Positions 1 to 9,781 are shown, numbered from the stretch's first letter. The stretch is DNA of 64,000 bases from JBGPTK01 sp963797765 (GCA_963797765.1 CAWCQU010000002.1:496001-560000); one strand, 5' to 3'. Translations and numbers: made by a program. Notes: generated by a model not told the origin, from the sequence alone.

Positions 1-1
1 C

Positions 2-445
2 GATGAAGCACGGAAGCTGATTCGAGAGTGTTTTCGCGTGCTGACAACGGGAGGAGTGCTGCGGATTGTAGTGCCGGACCTGGGCGCCATCATCCGGGAA
101 TATCTGGGCGAAAAACCGATCGGAGAACATTCCAAGGAACTTGAAACCATGCAGCCGGCCGACCGCGTGAATCGCCGGTTGCTGATGCGCACGCCGGCTG
201 CTCCGAATGGAAATTTTCTTTATCGAATCTATGCGGAGTGGAAGAATTTTCACGAGCACAAATGGATGTACGACTCCAATTCTCTGAAGGCGTTGTTGGA
301 ATCAGCGGGATTCGCTGAGGTGGCGGAAATGCCGATGCACGCCAGCCGAATCACAGGAATTGAGGAGATTGAACAGCCCAGCCGCGTCGAGAACGGCGAG
401 GGCATTTGCATGGAGGGAATCAAGCCGAGGGAGAATCCGCACTAA
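2..445 (+). CDS. SAM-dependent methyltransferase, C-terminal part (5' end outside window)
   Basis: The reading frame is open from base 2, so the true start lies upstream of the window and the GTG at 38 is internal. What is visible is the end of a class I methyltransferase: a beta-strand segment (VLRIVVPDLG) of the kind that follows the SAM-binding part, then an HKWMYD segment and a C-terminal ESAGF stretch typical of small sugar- or lipid-modifying methyltransferases in polysaccharide loci. The substrate cannot be told. It is followed after 61 bases by another methyltransferase on the same strand, which suggests a shared transcript at the edge of the surface-polysaccharide cluster. Confidence 0.7.
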   Translation, partial: DEARKLIRECFRVLTTGGVLRIVVPDLGAIIREYLGEKPIGEHSKELETMQPADRVNRRLLMRTPAAPNGNFLYRIYAEWKNFHEHKWMYDSNSLKALLESAGFAEVAEMPMHASRITGIEEIEQPSRVENGEGICMEGIKPRENPH

Positions 446-506
446 AAGGCGTGCGCAGGTTGGCTTGAGGAGCGGGCGGCAGCGCAGGGAGTAGCGCAAA
501 TTAAAT

Positions 507-1478
507 ATGGAAGGCTTACTCAATTCCGAATTGCACGCAGGTCTTGCGTGCCCCGTGGATCACAGCACGCTGCGGGTGGAAGGCGACGCGATCGTTTGCG
601 AACATTCGCACCGGTTCGCAATCGAACAAGGGATTCCAGTGTTCGCTCAAAATCCGCGGCGCGAAGCGGTGCCACGGAATATGGCGCCATGCACGGTCCA
701 GCAGTCAGAAAATTCGATCGATTCATTCGTCAGCGATTGGCTGGTGAATACGAACGGAAACCTTTACTGGCAAGCGCGAGGCAGGCTGCGCCGCTATCCA
801 ATTCCGGAGTGGCCGTCAGCGAACGGTGAGGGGAAATCATTGGTCGATCTCGGATGCAGTTGGGGCCGCTGGACAATTGCCGCGGCCCGGACGGGTTTTC
901 GTCCGGTCGGCGTGGACGTCCATATCGACGCACTTGCCGCGGCCAATCGAGTGGCGGGACAATTACGCGCTTCCGCTGAATTTATTTGCGCCGATGCGGA
1001 ACACCTGCCCTTCCAGCCGGAGAGCACGGATTTCGTATTTTCCTATAGCGTGCTGCAGCACCTTGAGAAAAAGAAAGTCGTCCAGATTTTCAAGGAAATT
1101 TGCCGCGTACTCAGGCCCGGGGGAATCTGCTTGATCCAACTTCCGAATGCGTTCGGCCTGTATAGCATTATACAGCAGCTCAAGAGGGGATTTCGAGAAG
1201 CGCGGGTGGGCACATTTGAAATGAGGTATTGGTCGATCCCGGAAATACGGCAAGCTATGAAAAGCGCCGGGATGCAAAGTCCGGTGATTCGCGCGGATGG
1301 CTTCTTTACGCAAAATGCGCAAGTATCGGACGTCGATCTGCTTTCACCCGTGGGGAAAGCGGTGGTTTCCGCATCGGCCGTGGGGTGCAGGGCTGCGGCT
1401 TCATTACCCATGCTGATTCATTTGGCGGACAGTCTGTGGATCGAGGCGCGAAAGAACTCCGGTTCCGGCAAGGTTTGA
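507..1478 (+). CDS. Class I SAM-dependent methyltransferase with N-terminal Trm112-like zinc-ribbon segment
   Basis: The 323-residue protein opens with a short Trm112-like stretch (LACPVDH at about 13-19, IVCEHSHRF at 29-37) that may bind zinc weakly or not at all, because only two cysteines are present. A methyltransferase fold follows, with motif I VDLGCSWG at 113-120 and the acidic ribose-binding end VGVDVH some 20 residues later. The segment FSYSVLQHLEKKK followed by RVLRPGG is the typical motif IV to VI region of class I enzymes. The N-terminal plus catalytic layout is common in methyltransferases of polysaccharide and secondary-metabolite clusters. The acceptor is unknown. No strong ribosome binding site precedes the ATG at 507. 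Confidence 0.8.
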   Translation: MEGLLNSELHAGLACPVDHSTLRVEGDAIVCEHSHRFAIEQGIPVFAQNPRREAVPRNMAPCTVQQSENSIDSFVSDWLVNTNGNLYWQARGRLRRYPIPEWPSANGEGKSLVDLGCSWGRWTIAAARTGFRPVGVDVHIDALAAANRVAGQLRASAEFICADAEHLPFQPESTDFVFSYSVLQHLEKKKVVQIFKEICRVLRPGGICLIQLPNAFGLYSIIQQLKRGFREARVGTFEMRYWSIPEIRQAMKSAGMQSPVIRADGFFTQNAQVSDVDLLSPVGKAVVSASAVGCRAAASLPMLIHLADSLWIEARKNSGSGKV

Positions 1479-1558
1479 ACCATTTAAGTGACGGGTACAA
1501 ATACGTCCCGGGCCGCGCGCATATTTTGTCTTCCACGGGAATTTCACCGGAGAATCTG

Positions 1559-2761
1559 TTGCTGACCGAGAATTTAGCCGATACATCCGGATCTCTCTTG
1601 ACTGAAACCGAAACGCAACCGGCCTCTCCGCTGTCGTCTTCAAAACGCATTGTGGAACTGGATGGATTGCGGGGAATCGCGATACTCCTGGTATTGATCT
1701 GGCATTTTCTTGCGATTCCCCTGCGAGAAAACCAGGGGATTTTATCCCGAGCGTTTGCGGCTGCCGGAATACTCACCTGGAGCGGGGTTGATCTTTTTTT
1801 TGTCCTGTCAGGATTCCTGATCGGCGGGATTCTTCTGGACAGTGTCCGTTCGCCGGGCTACTTCAAGGTATTTTACCTGCGGCGCTTCTACCGGATTGTG
1901 CCGATTTACGCTTTGACGTTGCTGGCGTTCTGGATTGGCAGCGCGTGGTTCCGGAAAAGCCCTTCGGCGATTTGGAGCCCGCTGTTCACGAAATCACTAC
2001 CCTGGTACGCCTACGCAGGCTATTTACAGAATCTGTGGATGGCGAAGTGGAACACCCTGGGGGCTGGATGGATGGCAGCGACATGGTCCCTCGCCGTGGA
2101 AGAACAGTTTTATCTCGGACTTCCCATATTAGTGAGAACCGTGACAAAGTCGCGATTGCTGTGGATCGTTTTGGCGCTGGTATTGGGCGCACCGATCCTT
2201 CGCACTCTGCTTTATTTGATTATCCCAGCAGGACCTAATGCGGCATACGTGCTGATGCCTTGCCGTGCAGATGCCCTATTGCTTGGAGTGACTGCCGCTA
2301 TTTTGCTGAGGAGGAATGATGTGTGGGAGTGGTTGGTCCAAAATCAGGCGAAGTTATTTCGGGTATTTCTGCTCCTGAGCGCTGGCGTGGTTCTTTTCAT
2401 GGTAAGAGGGTGGGGCTTGTTGACTATGCCCATGACGACCCTTGGCTATACATGGATGGCAATGTTTTATCTCTCCATCCTGATGATGGCGATCCTGCCA
2501 GGGACGGCTTGGCTCAAACGCTGCCTGCGAGTGAAGTACCTCACTGGACTCGGCACGATCTCCTATGGTGTCTACTTAATTCACGGACCAGTTTATGAGA
2601 TGTCCTATGCGCTTCTCAAGAAAGAGAGCCCTGCACTTCGCAATTTTTCAGACTGGGGCGTCACGATTTTGGTTGTCGTTTTGACGATCGCAATCGCTAG
2701 CGTTTCCTGGAGATTTTTCGAAAAACGGCTGGTGAGGCGCGGACACATGCACTCGTACTGA
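1559..2761 (+). CDS. Acyltransferase family 3 (OafA/YrhL-like) membrane protein
   Basis: This integral membrane acyltransferase would move an acetyl or other acyl group onto a sugar of the surface polymer. The family signature RIVELDGLRGIAILLV begins about 26 residues from the chosen start. It is followed by a conserved His in the first helix (LIWHF), the LFFVLSGFLI segment and about ten hydrophobic helices, ending with the FEKRL box usual for this family. I chose TTG at 1559 because GGAG at 1549-1552 stands six bases upstream. The frame is open further upstream but would then overlap the preceding methyltransferase. Resulting length is 400 residues, normal for the family. Confidence 0.87.
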   Translation: MLTENLADTSGSLLTETETQPASPLSSSKRIVELDGLRGIAILLVLIWHFLAIPLRENQGILSRAFAAAGILTWSGVDLFFVLSGFLIGGILLDSVRSPGYFKVFYLRRFYRIVPIYALTLLAFWIGSAWFRKSPSAIWSPLFTKSLPWYAYAGYLQNLWMAKWNTLGAGWMAATWSLAVEEQFYLGLPILVRTVTKSRLLWIVLALVLGAPILRTLLYLIIPAGPNAAYVLMPCRADALLLGVTAAILLRRNDVWEWLVQNQAKLFRVFLLLSAGVVLFMVRGWGLLTMPMTTLGYTWMAMFYLSILMMAILPGTAWLKRCLRVKYLTGLGTISYGVYLIHGPVYEMSYALLKKESPALRNFSDWGVTILVVVLTIAIASVSWRFFEKRLVRRGHMHSY

Positions 2762-2902
2762 GGCGTGGGGGAGCTTTCCTTCGAACCACTCAGGGTGGAA
2801 GGGTGAAGTTCAAAGTTGGCTGAACTCTATGTTCAAAGTGCACTCAACATTCGGCGAAACTCCCTCGATATTGCCAACACTATCGGCTAGGATATCTAAC
2901 TG

Positions 2903-4471
2903 ATGCAGACTCGAACAGCAAGATTGCCGACCCTTGGGCGCGGAAGCCCCCTGCTGCTGGTTGGATTTGCCATGCTCGTGGCGCTGTATGTGGCGCAGAT
3001 CATCGCGAATGGCGACTTGAAGTCGTTTGCTATTCTCGCCGCGTTCGGGATGCTTTGCGTTCTGGCGTCGGCCGTGATGAAGGATTGGCGATTCGGGATC
3101 CCCATTCTATTCCTGTGGCTTGCGGTAGAAGATTTGTTGCGGAAATATGTTGGCAACTCGCTGGTTATTTATGCGGTCAAAGACGTTCTTTTCCTGATCA
3201 TTTTGGTCTCTTACTTCCTGGATGGCTGGAAGAGGCGCGGGGAGACATTCAAGAATCCCGTTCGCGTGCCGCTGCTGCTTTGGTTTGGCTGGGCATTCGC
3301 GGACTCCTTTAATTCGCACATCACAAACTTTGCGGTTCCTGCTCTCGGTTTGCGGATGAGTTTCTTCTATATTCCATTGATTTATCTGGGCTACCACTTC
3401 TTCCGTGATGAGGCCCAATTAAAGAAGTTCAGCCTTTACATGATCGAAATGGGGGCTGTTGTAAGCGTATTGGGGATCATCCAGTCGGTCATCGGACTCA
3501 ACTTCCTCAATCCGATCGCGGACGACCCTTACCTGCGGCTTCGATTGATTCGTTACGTTCCGGGAACCCACGAAGAAATCCTCCGGCCGACGGGGACCTT
3601 TGTCGACGCGGGCCGATTTTCGCAATATCTATTCGTAGTCGCCTTCATTGGATTGGGCCTGCTTGCGTACTTGTACGCCACGCAGGGAACAAAAGGCCGG
3701 AAATTGATCCTGCTGCCGCTGGCGTGCTGGATGCTGGTGCTGGCTGGGATTTTTGTGAGCGCCCAGCGTTCGATTATCGCGCTCCTTGCAATTGCCTTTC
3801 TGGCGCTCATTCCGGCCTACGTATTCTCCAAGCAGGGCCGAGTTCGAGTTCATAACTTGCGGCCGATTATCAGGGCGGTTTTGGCCGGAACCCTGGCCAT
3901 GGCGCTTTTGTACGCCTGGTCCCCGGATCGCTTCAGCAACGTATTCCGGTTTTACGATCTGACCATCAATCCGCAAAGCCAATACGCCGAGGTGGGAAAC
4001 CGGGGGTCAGGATACTGGAACATCATCGTCTATTCTTATGAGCAATCCGGGATGATCGGCCACGGAACCGGTTCGGCATCCTTGGGCTTGCAGTATTTGT
4101 ATAAAGCGGTAACGCTAAGCGGCTACTCGGCGATTACCCATACGGAAGGCGGGTATGCGGGAGTGCTCTGGGAATGGGGCGGAATTGGGTTGGCGCTGTG
4201 GTTGTGGTGGACAGTCTTCCTAGTGCTTGCGATGTTTAAGAAGATGATCCTTCTGCGAGGCACGCCGTATTATTGGTTGGGAGTTTCCATCCTGCTTTTT
4301 TCGATCTGTTTTTTGTTCCCACTTTTTTATTTGGGATTTCAGACCTACCAGAATTACGTTTCGCAAGCATTCTTTTATTTTCTGGTTGGTCTGTTCTTCC
4401 GGTTGCCCGCGCTTGCCGGGAAAGATATGAAGCTCGTTGCGGTTAGTTCGCGGAGGACTGTCGAGCCTTGA
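2903..4471 (+). CDS. O-antigen ligase/polymerase (Wzy/WaaL-like) membrane protein
   Basis: A 522-residue polytopic protein with roughly eleven hydrophobic helices and one large extracytoplasmic loop in the middle (about residues 210-360), the layout of Wzy polymerases and WaaL ligases. The helix AGIFVSAQRSIIALLAIAF, with an Arg-Ser pair, and the later loop MIGHGTGSASLG resemble the conserved elements of the O-antigen_lig family. Such proteins join lipid-linked repeat units into a polymer or onto an acceptor at the outer face of the inner membrane. The sequence alone cannot separate polymerase from ligase. An AGGA ten bases before the ATG supports the start. It lies between the acyltransferase and a sugar oxidoreductase. 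Confidence 0.8.
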   Translation: MQTRTARLPTLGRGSPLLLVGFAMLVALYVAQIIANGDLKSFAILAAFGMLCVLASAVMKDWRFGIPILFLWLAVEDLLRKYVGNSLVIYAVKDVLFLIILVSYFLDGWKRRGETFKNPVRVPLLLWFGWAFADSFNSHITNFAVPALGLRMSFFYIPLIYLGYHFFRDEAQLKKFSLYMIEMGAVVSVLGIIQSVIGLNFLNPIADDPYLRLRLIRYVPGTHEEILRPTGTFVDAGRFSQYLFVVAFIGLGLLAYLYATQGTKGRKLILLPLACWMLVLAGIFVSAQRSIIALLAIAFLALIPAYVFSKQGRVRVHNLRPIIRAVLAGTLAMALLYAWSPDRFSNVFRFYDLTINPQSQYAEVGNRGSGYWNIIVYSYEQSGMIGHGTGSASLGLQYLYKAVTLSGYSAITHTEGGYAGVLWEWGGIGLALWLWWTVFLVLAMFKKMILLRGTPYYWLGVSILLFSICFLFPLFYLGFQTYQNYVSQAFFYFLVGLFFRLPALAGKDMKLVAVSSRRTVEP

Positions 4472-4499
4472 AGAGAGTCCCCGCCCTGGATACGAATCC

Positions 4500-5570
4500 A
4501 TGAACCATTTGAGAAGTGACCTTCTGCCTGCGGCAAAGGAGCCGCGAACCGGCGGGCCGGTTCGAATTGGTGTGCTTGGCTGCGGTTATTGGGGACCAAA
4601 CCTGATTCGTAATTTTGCCAAGCTGCGGGCGTGCGAGATTTTGATGGTCGCGGACGTGGATGCAAGAAAACTGGAACCGGTCCAGTGGGCCTATCCCAAG
4701 ATAAAAACCTACGGTTCGCCGGAAGCCGTCCTCCGCGAAGATGGGATTGAAGCCCTGGTGATTGTGACCCCGGTCTCGACGCACTACGAACTTGCCAAGG
4801 CTGCTCTTCAGAATGACAAGCATGTCCTGATCGAAAAGCCATTGGCAGCCAGCGTGGAACAAGCCGAGGAGCTCGTGCAACTTGCGGAAGAACGCGGCAA
4901 GATCCTGATGGTGGATCACACGTTTGTTTATACCGGAGCGGTGCGCAAGATCCGGCAACTTATTGAATCGGGCGAATTCGGCGACATTTATTACTATGAT
5001 TCGGTGAGAGTGAATCTCGGCCTCTTCCAGCGGGAATCGAACGTGCTTTGGGATCTTGGCCCCCATGATTTTTCGATCATGGATTTCCTGATTGACGAGA
5101 AACCTATTGGAATTTCCGCCATCGGAGCGAAACCGGTGCGGCGCGGGGACTGGGCGCATGAAAGCGTGGTCTACGTGGCCATCCATTTCAAAAGCGGGTT
5201 ACTGGCACATTTCCACTTGAACTGGCTCTCCCCCGTAAAGGTGCGGCGGACATTGATCGGCGGAAGCAAGAAGATGGTCGTCTACGATCATCTGGATCCC
5301 GACAATCAATTGAAGGTGTTCGATAAAGGTGTGGAAGTGTCACTGGGAGAGGACGTCTCCAAGGTGCTGGTGCAGTATCGAACCGGGGACATGTGGGCTC
5401 CCAAAGTGGATCAAACCGAAGCCCTGGAAATTGTGTGCAAGCATTTCATCGATTGTGTCCAGACAGGGGAGAAGCCCATTACCAGCGGGCAAGAGGGTCT
5501 CCAGATTGTCCGGCTGCTGGAAGCAGCACAGGAATCCATGGACAAACATGGCGAGGTGATCGAGCTTTGA
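4500..5570 (+). CDS. Gfo/Idh/MocA family NAD(P)-dependent sugar oxidoreductase
   Basis: A 356-residue oxidoreductase of the Gfo/Idh/MocA type. The Rossmann motif GVLGCGYWG sits at about 24-32 and the conserved EKPLA Lys-Pro dipeptide near 115, followed by the C-terminal alpha/beta substrate domain with the DLGPHD motif. Members next to a hexapeptide acetyltransferase, as here, often act on UDP-linked sugars during synthesis of acetamido-sugars (WlbA/WbpB type). The frame is open from a TTG at 4437 inside the previous gene, but the ATG at 4500 gives the normal length. Its stop overlaps the start of the acetyltransferase, so the two are translationally coupled. Confidence 0.85.
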   Translation: MNHLRSDLLPAAKEPRTGGPVRIGVLGCGYWGPNLIRNFAKLRACEILMVADVDARKLEPVQWAYPKIKTYGSPEAVLREDGIEALVIVTPVSTHYELAKAALQNDKHVLIEKPLAASVEQAEELVQLAEERGKILMVDHTFVYTGAVRKIRQLIESGEFGDIYYYDSVRVNLGLFQRESNVLWDLGPHDFSIMDFLIDEKPIGISAIGAKPVRRGDWAHESVVYVAIHFKSGLLAHFHLNWLSPVKVRRTLIGGSKKMVVYDHLDPDNQLKVFDKGVEVSLGEDVSKVLVQYRTGDMWAPKVDQTEALEIVCKHFIDCVQTGEKPITSGQEGLQIVRLLEAAQESMDKHGEVIEL

Positions 5571-6067
5571 AGCGGGATTTGAAATATCAGAGCATCGCGC
5601 CGGATGTGAAGCTGGGCGAGGATGTAAAAATATATAAGTTTGTAAATCTTTACGGATGCGAAATCGGCGATCACAGCAAGATCGGCACGTTCGTCGAAAT
5701 CCAGAAAGGCGCGAAAATCGGGCGACACTGCAAAATTTCGAGCCACACGTTCATCTGCGAAGGAGTGGTGATCGAAGATGAGGTGTTTATCGGCCATCAT
5801 GTGGTTTTTATCAACGATCGATTTCCCCGGGCTACAAATGCGGACGGTCAATTGCAGACCGAGGCGGACTGGGAGGTCCATCGCACCGTCGTGAAAAAGG
5901 GCGCGTCGATCGGAAGCGGCGCGGTGATCCTTTGCGATATTGAAATCGGCGAACGGGCGATTGTGGGAGCAGGAAGCGTGGTTACCAAAAATGTGCCGGC
6001 GGGGCAGATCGTCGCGGGGAATCCGGCGCGCCCACTGCGAAGCGGAGAGAAAGCGCCTCAAAAATGA
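5567..6067 (+). CDS. Hexapeptide-repeat (left-handed beta-helix) acyltransferase, WbpD/WlbB-like
   Basis: The protein consists almost wholly of imperfect hexapeptide repeats (for example KIGTFVEIQKGAKIGRHCKI and the later AIVGAGSVVTKNV), the left-handed beta-helix of trimeric acetyltransferases. The end VPAGQIVAGNPAR is the usual closing motif of this group. It probably N- or O-acetylates a nucleotide sugar made by the upstream Gfo/Idh/MocA enzyme. I chose TTG at 5567, overlapping the upstream stop, with GAGGT nine bases before it; this gives 166 residues. Its stop in turn overlaps the start of the following glycosyltransferase, so three genes form one coupled unit. Confidence 0.85.
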   Translation: MKRDLKYQSIAPDVKLGEDVKIYKFVNLYGCEIGDHSKIGTFVEIQKGAKIGRHCKISSHTFICEGVVIEDEVFIGHHVVFINDRFPRATNADGQLQTEADWEVHRTVVKKGASIGSGAVILCDIEIGERAIVGAGSVVTKNVPAGQIVAGNPARPLRSGEKAPQK

Positions 6068-7320
6068 AAGTAGTCCTCTCGAGCGTGACCAAGCAGCATT
6101 CCTACCCCATCGCATCCGTTGCCTACCAGAAAGGGTTCCTGAAACAGTTCATCACCGGCATCTATTACGATTCAAAAAAAACGCGCTACCGCTTGCTGGA
6201 CCGGGCTATTGGCTCGCTGCGCGGCAATGGCGATCTTGCCCGCCTTCACGTGCGGCGCCAGGAAGGATTACCCGATTCCTGCGTGACGGCTATCGCTTGG
6301 CCGGAAGTGATCGAACAGGTGTGGAGACGAGTGCCGATCCTTCCCCGCATTTTGCACCCCGATTCGGTCTATTACCTTCGCAATGAGGCGTTCGATAAAT
6401 TGGCCTCGCACCGCATGCTTCCGTGCGATTTGTTTCACGGCTTTGAACAGTGCGCCCTGTTTTCCTTGCGCCGCGCCAAGGAAATGGGCGCCGTTCGTTT
6501 GCTGGATGAACCGGTGATCCACCGGGCTCTTTGGGACCGTTTGGAAGCGGAGGAACGGCGCAAGCTGGGGCTTCCGTCGGCCGAGCGTCCTTATTGGTAT
6601 CGGGAACACGTCGACCGGAAATATCGCGAACTGGAATTGGCGGATTACCTGCTGGTGGGCCTGGAATTTGTGAGGAAGTCTTTTGTGGATGAAGGCTTTC
6701 CCGCCGATCGAATTTTTCTGGTTCCCTACGGCGTGAATGTGCGCAAGCGAGACCGGCCAATCGAGCGCCCCCAGCGGCGCGGGTTCAACATTCTCTTCGT
6801 TGGGCAAATATCCTGGTACAAAGGCCTTCATTATTTCCTGGATGCGTACGACCGTTTGGATCTGCCGGGAGTGAATCTGACGATTCTGGGAATGGTTCAT
6901 CCGGAATGGGCTCCTTATTTCATGGAGCGTTTCAAACGCGTGAAGAACCCGGTGAATTACGTTGGAACCGTGGCCCATTCGCAGATCGAGCAGTATTACG
7001 CTGACGCTGATGTGTTCGTGTTTCCTTCCATCGGAGGCGGAGTGGGGATCGCGACGTTTGAGGCGATGGCGGCCGGGCTGCCGGTAATCACATCCGACGG
7101 CGACGTGGTGATTCGGAACGGAACGGACGGCCTGGTGGTGCCGCCAGAGGACTCCGACGGCTGGGTGGCCGCCCTGAAAAACCTTTACGAAAATCCCGAG
7201 CTGCGAGCCCAACTCGGGGCCAATGCCGTCGCGAGAGTTCAATCGTTCACCTGGGAAAACTATCAGGCCGGAATCGTCAACGCTTATGAAGAAATCGCCA
7301 AGCGAGAATCGCTCCGATAG
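6064..7320 (+). CDS. Glycosyltransferase family 4 (GT-B fold)
   Basis: A 418-residue retaining glycosyltransferase with two Rossmann-like halves. The C-terminal half starts around NILFVGQISWYKGLHYFLDA and carries the nucleotide-sugar site GIATFEAMAAGLPVI with the E-x7-E type arrangement. The sugar donor and acceptor are unknown. It would add one residue to the lipid-linked repeat unit on the cytoplasmic side of the membrane. The ATG overlaps the preceding stop in an ATGA, so it is coupled to the acetyltransferase. No clear terminator follows. Confidence 0.87.
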   Translation: MKVVLSSVTKQHSYPIASVAYQKGFLKQFITGIYYDSKKTRYRLLDRAIGSLRGNGDLARLHVRRQEGLPDSCVTAIAWPEVIEQVWRRVPILPRILHPDSVYYLRNEAFDKLASHRMLPCDLFHGFEQCALFSLRRAKEMGAVRLLDEPVIHRALWDRLEAEERRKLGLPSAERPYWYREHVDRKYRELELADYLLVGLEFVRKSFVDEGFPADRIFLVPYGVNVRKRDRPIERPQRRGFNILFVGQISWYKGLHYFLDAYDRLDLPGVNLTILGMVHPEWAPYFMERFKRVKNPVNYVGTVAHSQIEQYYADADVFVFPSIGGGVGIATFEAMAAGLPVITSDGDVVIRNGTDGLVVPPEDSDGWVAALKNLYENPELRAQLGANAVARVQSFTWENYQAGIVNAYEEIAKRESLR

Positions 7321-7604
7321 CGATTCAGAATCCATTGGCCGTGTGCCCTGCCCATGGTCGCCGCCGGCTAATCCCATGCGAAGAGAGAAACGTGAGCAAC
7401 TTCCGGCTTGCGAAAGTGTTTCGCTGCACCTAACATGGTGCGGGGTCATCCGGGTTTTGAGGGGCATGGAAAGCAAATTGTCCGGTGCCGTAGGGGTGCT
7501 GGTGTGCAGCGGATTTCATTTTGCGTTTCCGTTTCTGATTCATCCCACGGAAAGCCCGTTGGCTCCCAGATAAATCTAGCTCCCGAGGGGAGAAGCCATC
7601 ACCC

Positions 7605-8633
7605 ATGCGCACGCTTGTCACCGGCGGACTCGGTTTTATCGGCTGTAACCTGACGGATCGGTTGCTGCGGGAAGGGCATGAAGTTGTGATCCTCGACAAT
7701 GCCAGCCGTAACGGCACCCTGAACAACCTGCACTGGCTGGAAGCAAACCATCGCGGAAAATTCCATTGGATCCAGGGAGATACCCGGGACACGGCGGCGG
7801 TGGAGGAAGCAATCCAGGGAGCCGAGACCGTTTTTCATTTTGCAGCTCAGGTGGCGGTGACCACCTCCGTGCAGAATCCACAGGATGATTTCAGCACCAA
7901 CGCACAAGGCACTCTGAACGTTTTGGAATCGGCCCGGCACCAGAGCCGCAAGCCCATCGTCGTGTTCACCTCGACCAACAAGGTTTATGGCGGATTGGAC
8001 GATGTGCGCGTGGAAGAAAAAGAATTGCGTTATGTGCTCCCTGAGTTGCCCCAGGGAATTTCCGAATCACAGCCGCTCGATTTCCATTCGCCGTATGGCT
8101 GCTCCAAGGGCTGCGCCGATCAATATATGCGCGACTACTACCGAATTTACGGCTTAAAGACCATCGTCTTTCGCATGTCTTGCATCTATGGCAACCGCCA
8201 ATTCGGTAACGAAGACCAGGGCTGGGTTGCCCATTTTGTGCTCACCGCGCTTCAGAACGGTTCGCTCACGATTTATGGAGACGGCAAACAAGTCCGCGAC
8301 CTGCTCTACATCGATGACCTGGTGAACGCGTTCTTGCTCGCCGTAGGACGAATCGACTGCACGGCTGGGGAAATTTACAATATCGGCGGCGGCCCATCGA
8401 ACGCCATTTCGGTTTGGACTGAGTGCAGCAAGCACTTGGCGAAAGCCTTGAAGCAGAAGCCCTCCGTGCAATTCGCCGATTGGCGCCCGGGTGACCAGAA
8501 AATTTACATCAGCGATATCCGGAAAGCTTCGCGTGATTTTGGCTGGCAGCCAAGGATTTCGATCCCTGAAGGGCTTAACCGGCTTGCTGCCTGGGCCGAG
8601 GAAGCGGCAAGAATCCTAACCCAATACGCATGA
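7605..8633 (+). CDS. NAD-dependent epimerase/dehydratase, CDP-paratose 2-epimerase (RfbE)-like
   Basis: A 342-residue short-chain dehydrogenase of the extended type. The NAD motif TGGLGFIG is at 6-13 and the catalytic YxxxK is Tyr164 with Lys168. The stretches VFTSTNKVYGG, FRMSCIYGNRQFGNEDQGW and GDGKQVRDLLYIDD are those I associate with CDP-paratose/tyvelose 2-epimerases rather than the general GalE group. It would supply a modified nucleotide sugar to the glycosyltransferases around it. The exact substrate is inferred from motif resemblance only. Its stop overlaps the start of the next gene in ATGA. Confidence 0.82.
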   Translation: MRTLVTGGLGFIGCNLTDRLLREGHEVVILDNASRNGTLNNLHWLEANHRGKFHWIQGDTRDTAAVEEAIQGAETVFHFAAQVAVTTSVQNPQDDFSTNAQGTLNVLESARHQSRKPIVVFTSTNKVYGGLDDVRVEEKELRYVLPELPQGISESQPLDFHSPYGCSKGCADQYMRDYYRIYGLKTIVFRMSCIYGNRQFGNEDQGWVAHFVLTALQNGSLTIYGDGKQVRDLLYIDDLVNAFLLAVGRIDCTAGEIYNIGGGPSNAISVWTECSKHLAKALKQKPSVQFADWRPGDQKIYISDIRKASRDFGWQPRISIPEGLNRLAAWAEEAARILTQYA

Positions 8634-9781
8634 ACTCGGCCGTACCTTCGCAGCGTCCATACCTCGGACTTTTTTCTGGTTTGCAAAGCGTGGGAGGAAT
8701 TCAACGCGCCTCCCGGCACATGGCTGCCGTGCTTGCGGAGCTAGCCTCTCGAGAGGGAGCGGCCTGCCATTTCCTCAGTTTGAATGACCCGCCGGGCAGG
8801 CATCAGGCGCAAGTGGGCAGCTTCCGATTCGAATTCACTGGGTATGGACGCAGTAAACTCCGTTTTGTGCTGGCTGCAATTGGCGCTGCGAAGCAACGTC
8901 CCAAAATGATATTTGTCAGCCACGCAAATCTTGCACCGGTTGGCTGGTTGGTGAAGAAATGGAGCGCGGCCCGGTTAGTCGTAGTCGCCTGGGGCATCGA
9001 TGTGTGGACGCCGTTGCCCTTTCTGCGACGTTTGGCTTTGCGCGAAGCTGACCTGGTACTGGCAATTTCCCGCTATACTGCGGAATGCGTCGAGACGTTG
9101 CAGGGTGTGCCAGCGCGCGCGATTCAGATACTCCCGCTCGCGCTTGATCCAACCTTTTGGGATGAGTCGCAGAAACCCCGTGCCAATGGAAACGGGCGTC
9201 CGGCAAGCTTCCCTTCTGGCCGCGTCGTGTTGAGCGTCGCCCGATTGTCCGCTGAAGAAGGCTACAAAGGAATTGATACGATGATTCGCGCGCTTCCCGC
9301 GATCAAGGAGCATGTCCCCAACGTTCAATTCGTGATCGCTGGTGATGGGGATGATCGTCCTCGCCTGCAGGCTCTCGCCCGGGAATTCGGAGTGGAGGAG
9401 CAGGTTTTTTTTCTCGGAAGTTTGCCTGCTTCATCCTCCGAACTTCTGTACAGTTACTCGAATTGCGAAATCTTCGCCCTGCCAAGCAAGGGGGAGGGAT
9501 TTGGCCTGGTTTTTCTCGAAGCGATGGCATTTGGAAAGCCTGTGGTAGGCGGCGCCCACGGCGGAACGTTGGACGTGATAGAAGACGGAGTAACCGGATA
9601 TCTGGTGAGGCACGGTGACGTGGGCCAGCTCGCGAGTGTATTGACCGGCTTGCTGACCGACTCTCAACTTCGCAACGACATGGGTGCGCGAGCCCGAGAA
9701 CGAGTGCGCACTCACTACCTTTTCGAAAGTTTTGCCAATGAACTCGAGCGTGTCTTGTACTCGCCGGCAGCCAAAGTCTGA
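8630..9781 (+). CDS. Glycosyltransferase family 4 (GT-B fold)
   Basis: A 383-residue GT4 enzyme. The N-terminal acceptor half contains the loop GLQSVGGIQRASRHMA. The C-terminal donor half begins about RVVLSVARLSAEEGYKGID and holds GDGDDRPRLQALAREFG and the donor-site motif GEGFGLVFLEAMAFGKPVV. Sugar specificity cannot be read from the sequence. Its start overlaps the epimerase stop, and the next GT4 begins 28 bases after its end, so the three probably work on the same repeat unit. Confidence 0.88.
   Translation: MNSAVPSQRPYLGLFSGLQSVGGIQRASRHMAAVLAELASREGAACHFLSLNDPPGRHQAQVGSFRFEFTGYGRSKLRFVLAAIGAAKQRPKMIFVSHANLAPVGWLVKKWSAARLVVVAWGIDVWTPLPFLRRLALREADLVLAISRYTAECVETLQGVPARAIQILPLALDPTFWDESQKPRANGNGRPASFPSGRVVLSVARLSAEEGYKGIDTMIRALPAIKEHVPNVQFVIAGDGDDRPRLQALAREFGVEEQVFFLGSLPASSSELLYSYSNCEIFALPSKGEGFGLVFLEAMAFGKPVVGGAHGGTLDVIEDGVTGYLVRHGDVGQLASVLTGLLTDSQLRNDMGARARERVRTHYLFESFANELERVLYSPAAKV

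Noticed and set aside
1229..1558. Upstream extension of the acyltransferase 3 frame
   Set aside because: It overlaps the methyltransferase gene in another frame; the GGAG-spaced TTG at 1559 gives a normal length.
6268..7476. 402-codon minus-strand frame opposite the GT4 gene
   Set aside because: It has no family motif, is His- and Arg-rich in shadow style and the plus-strand GT4 is well supported.
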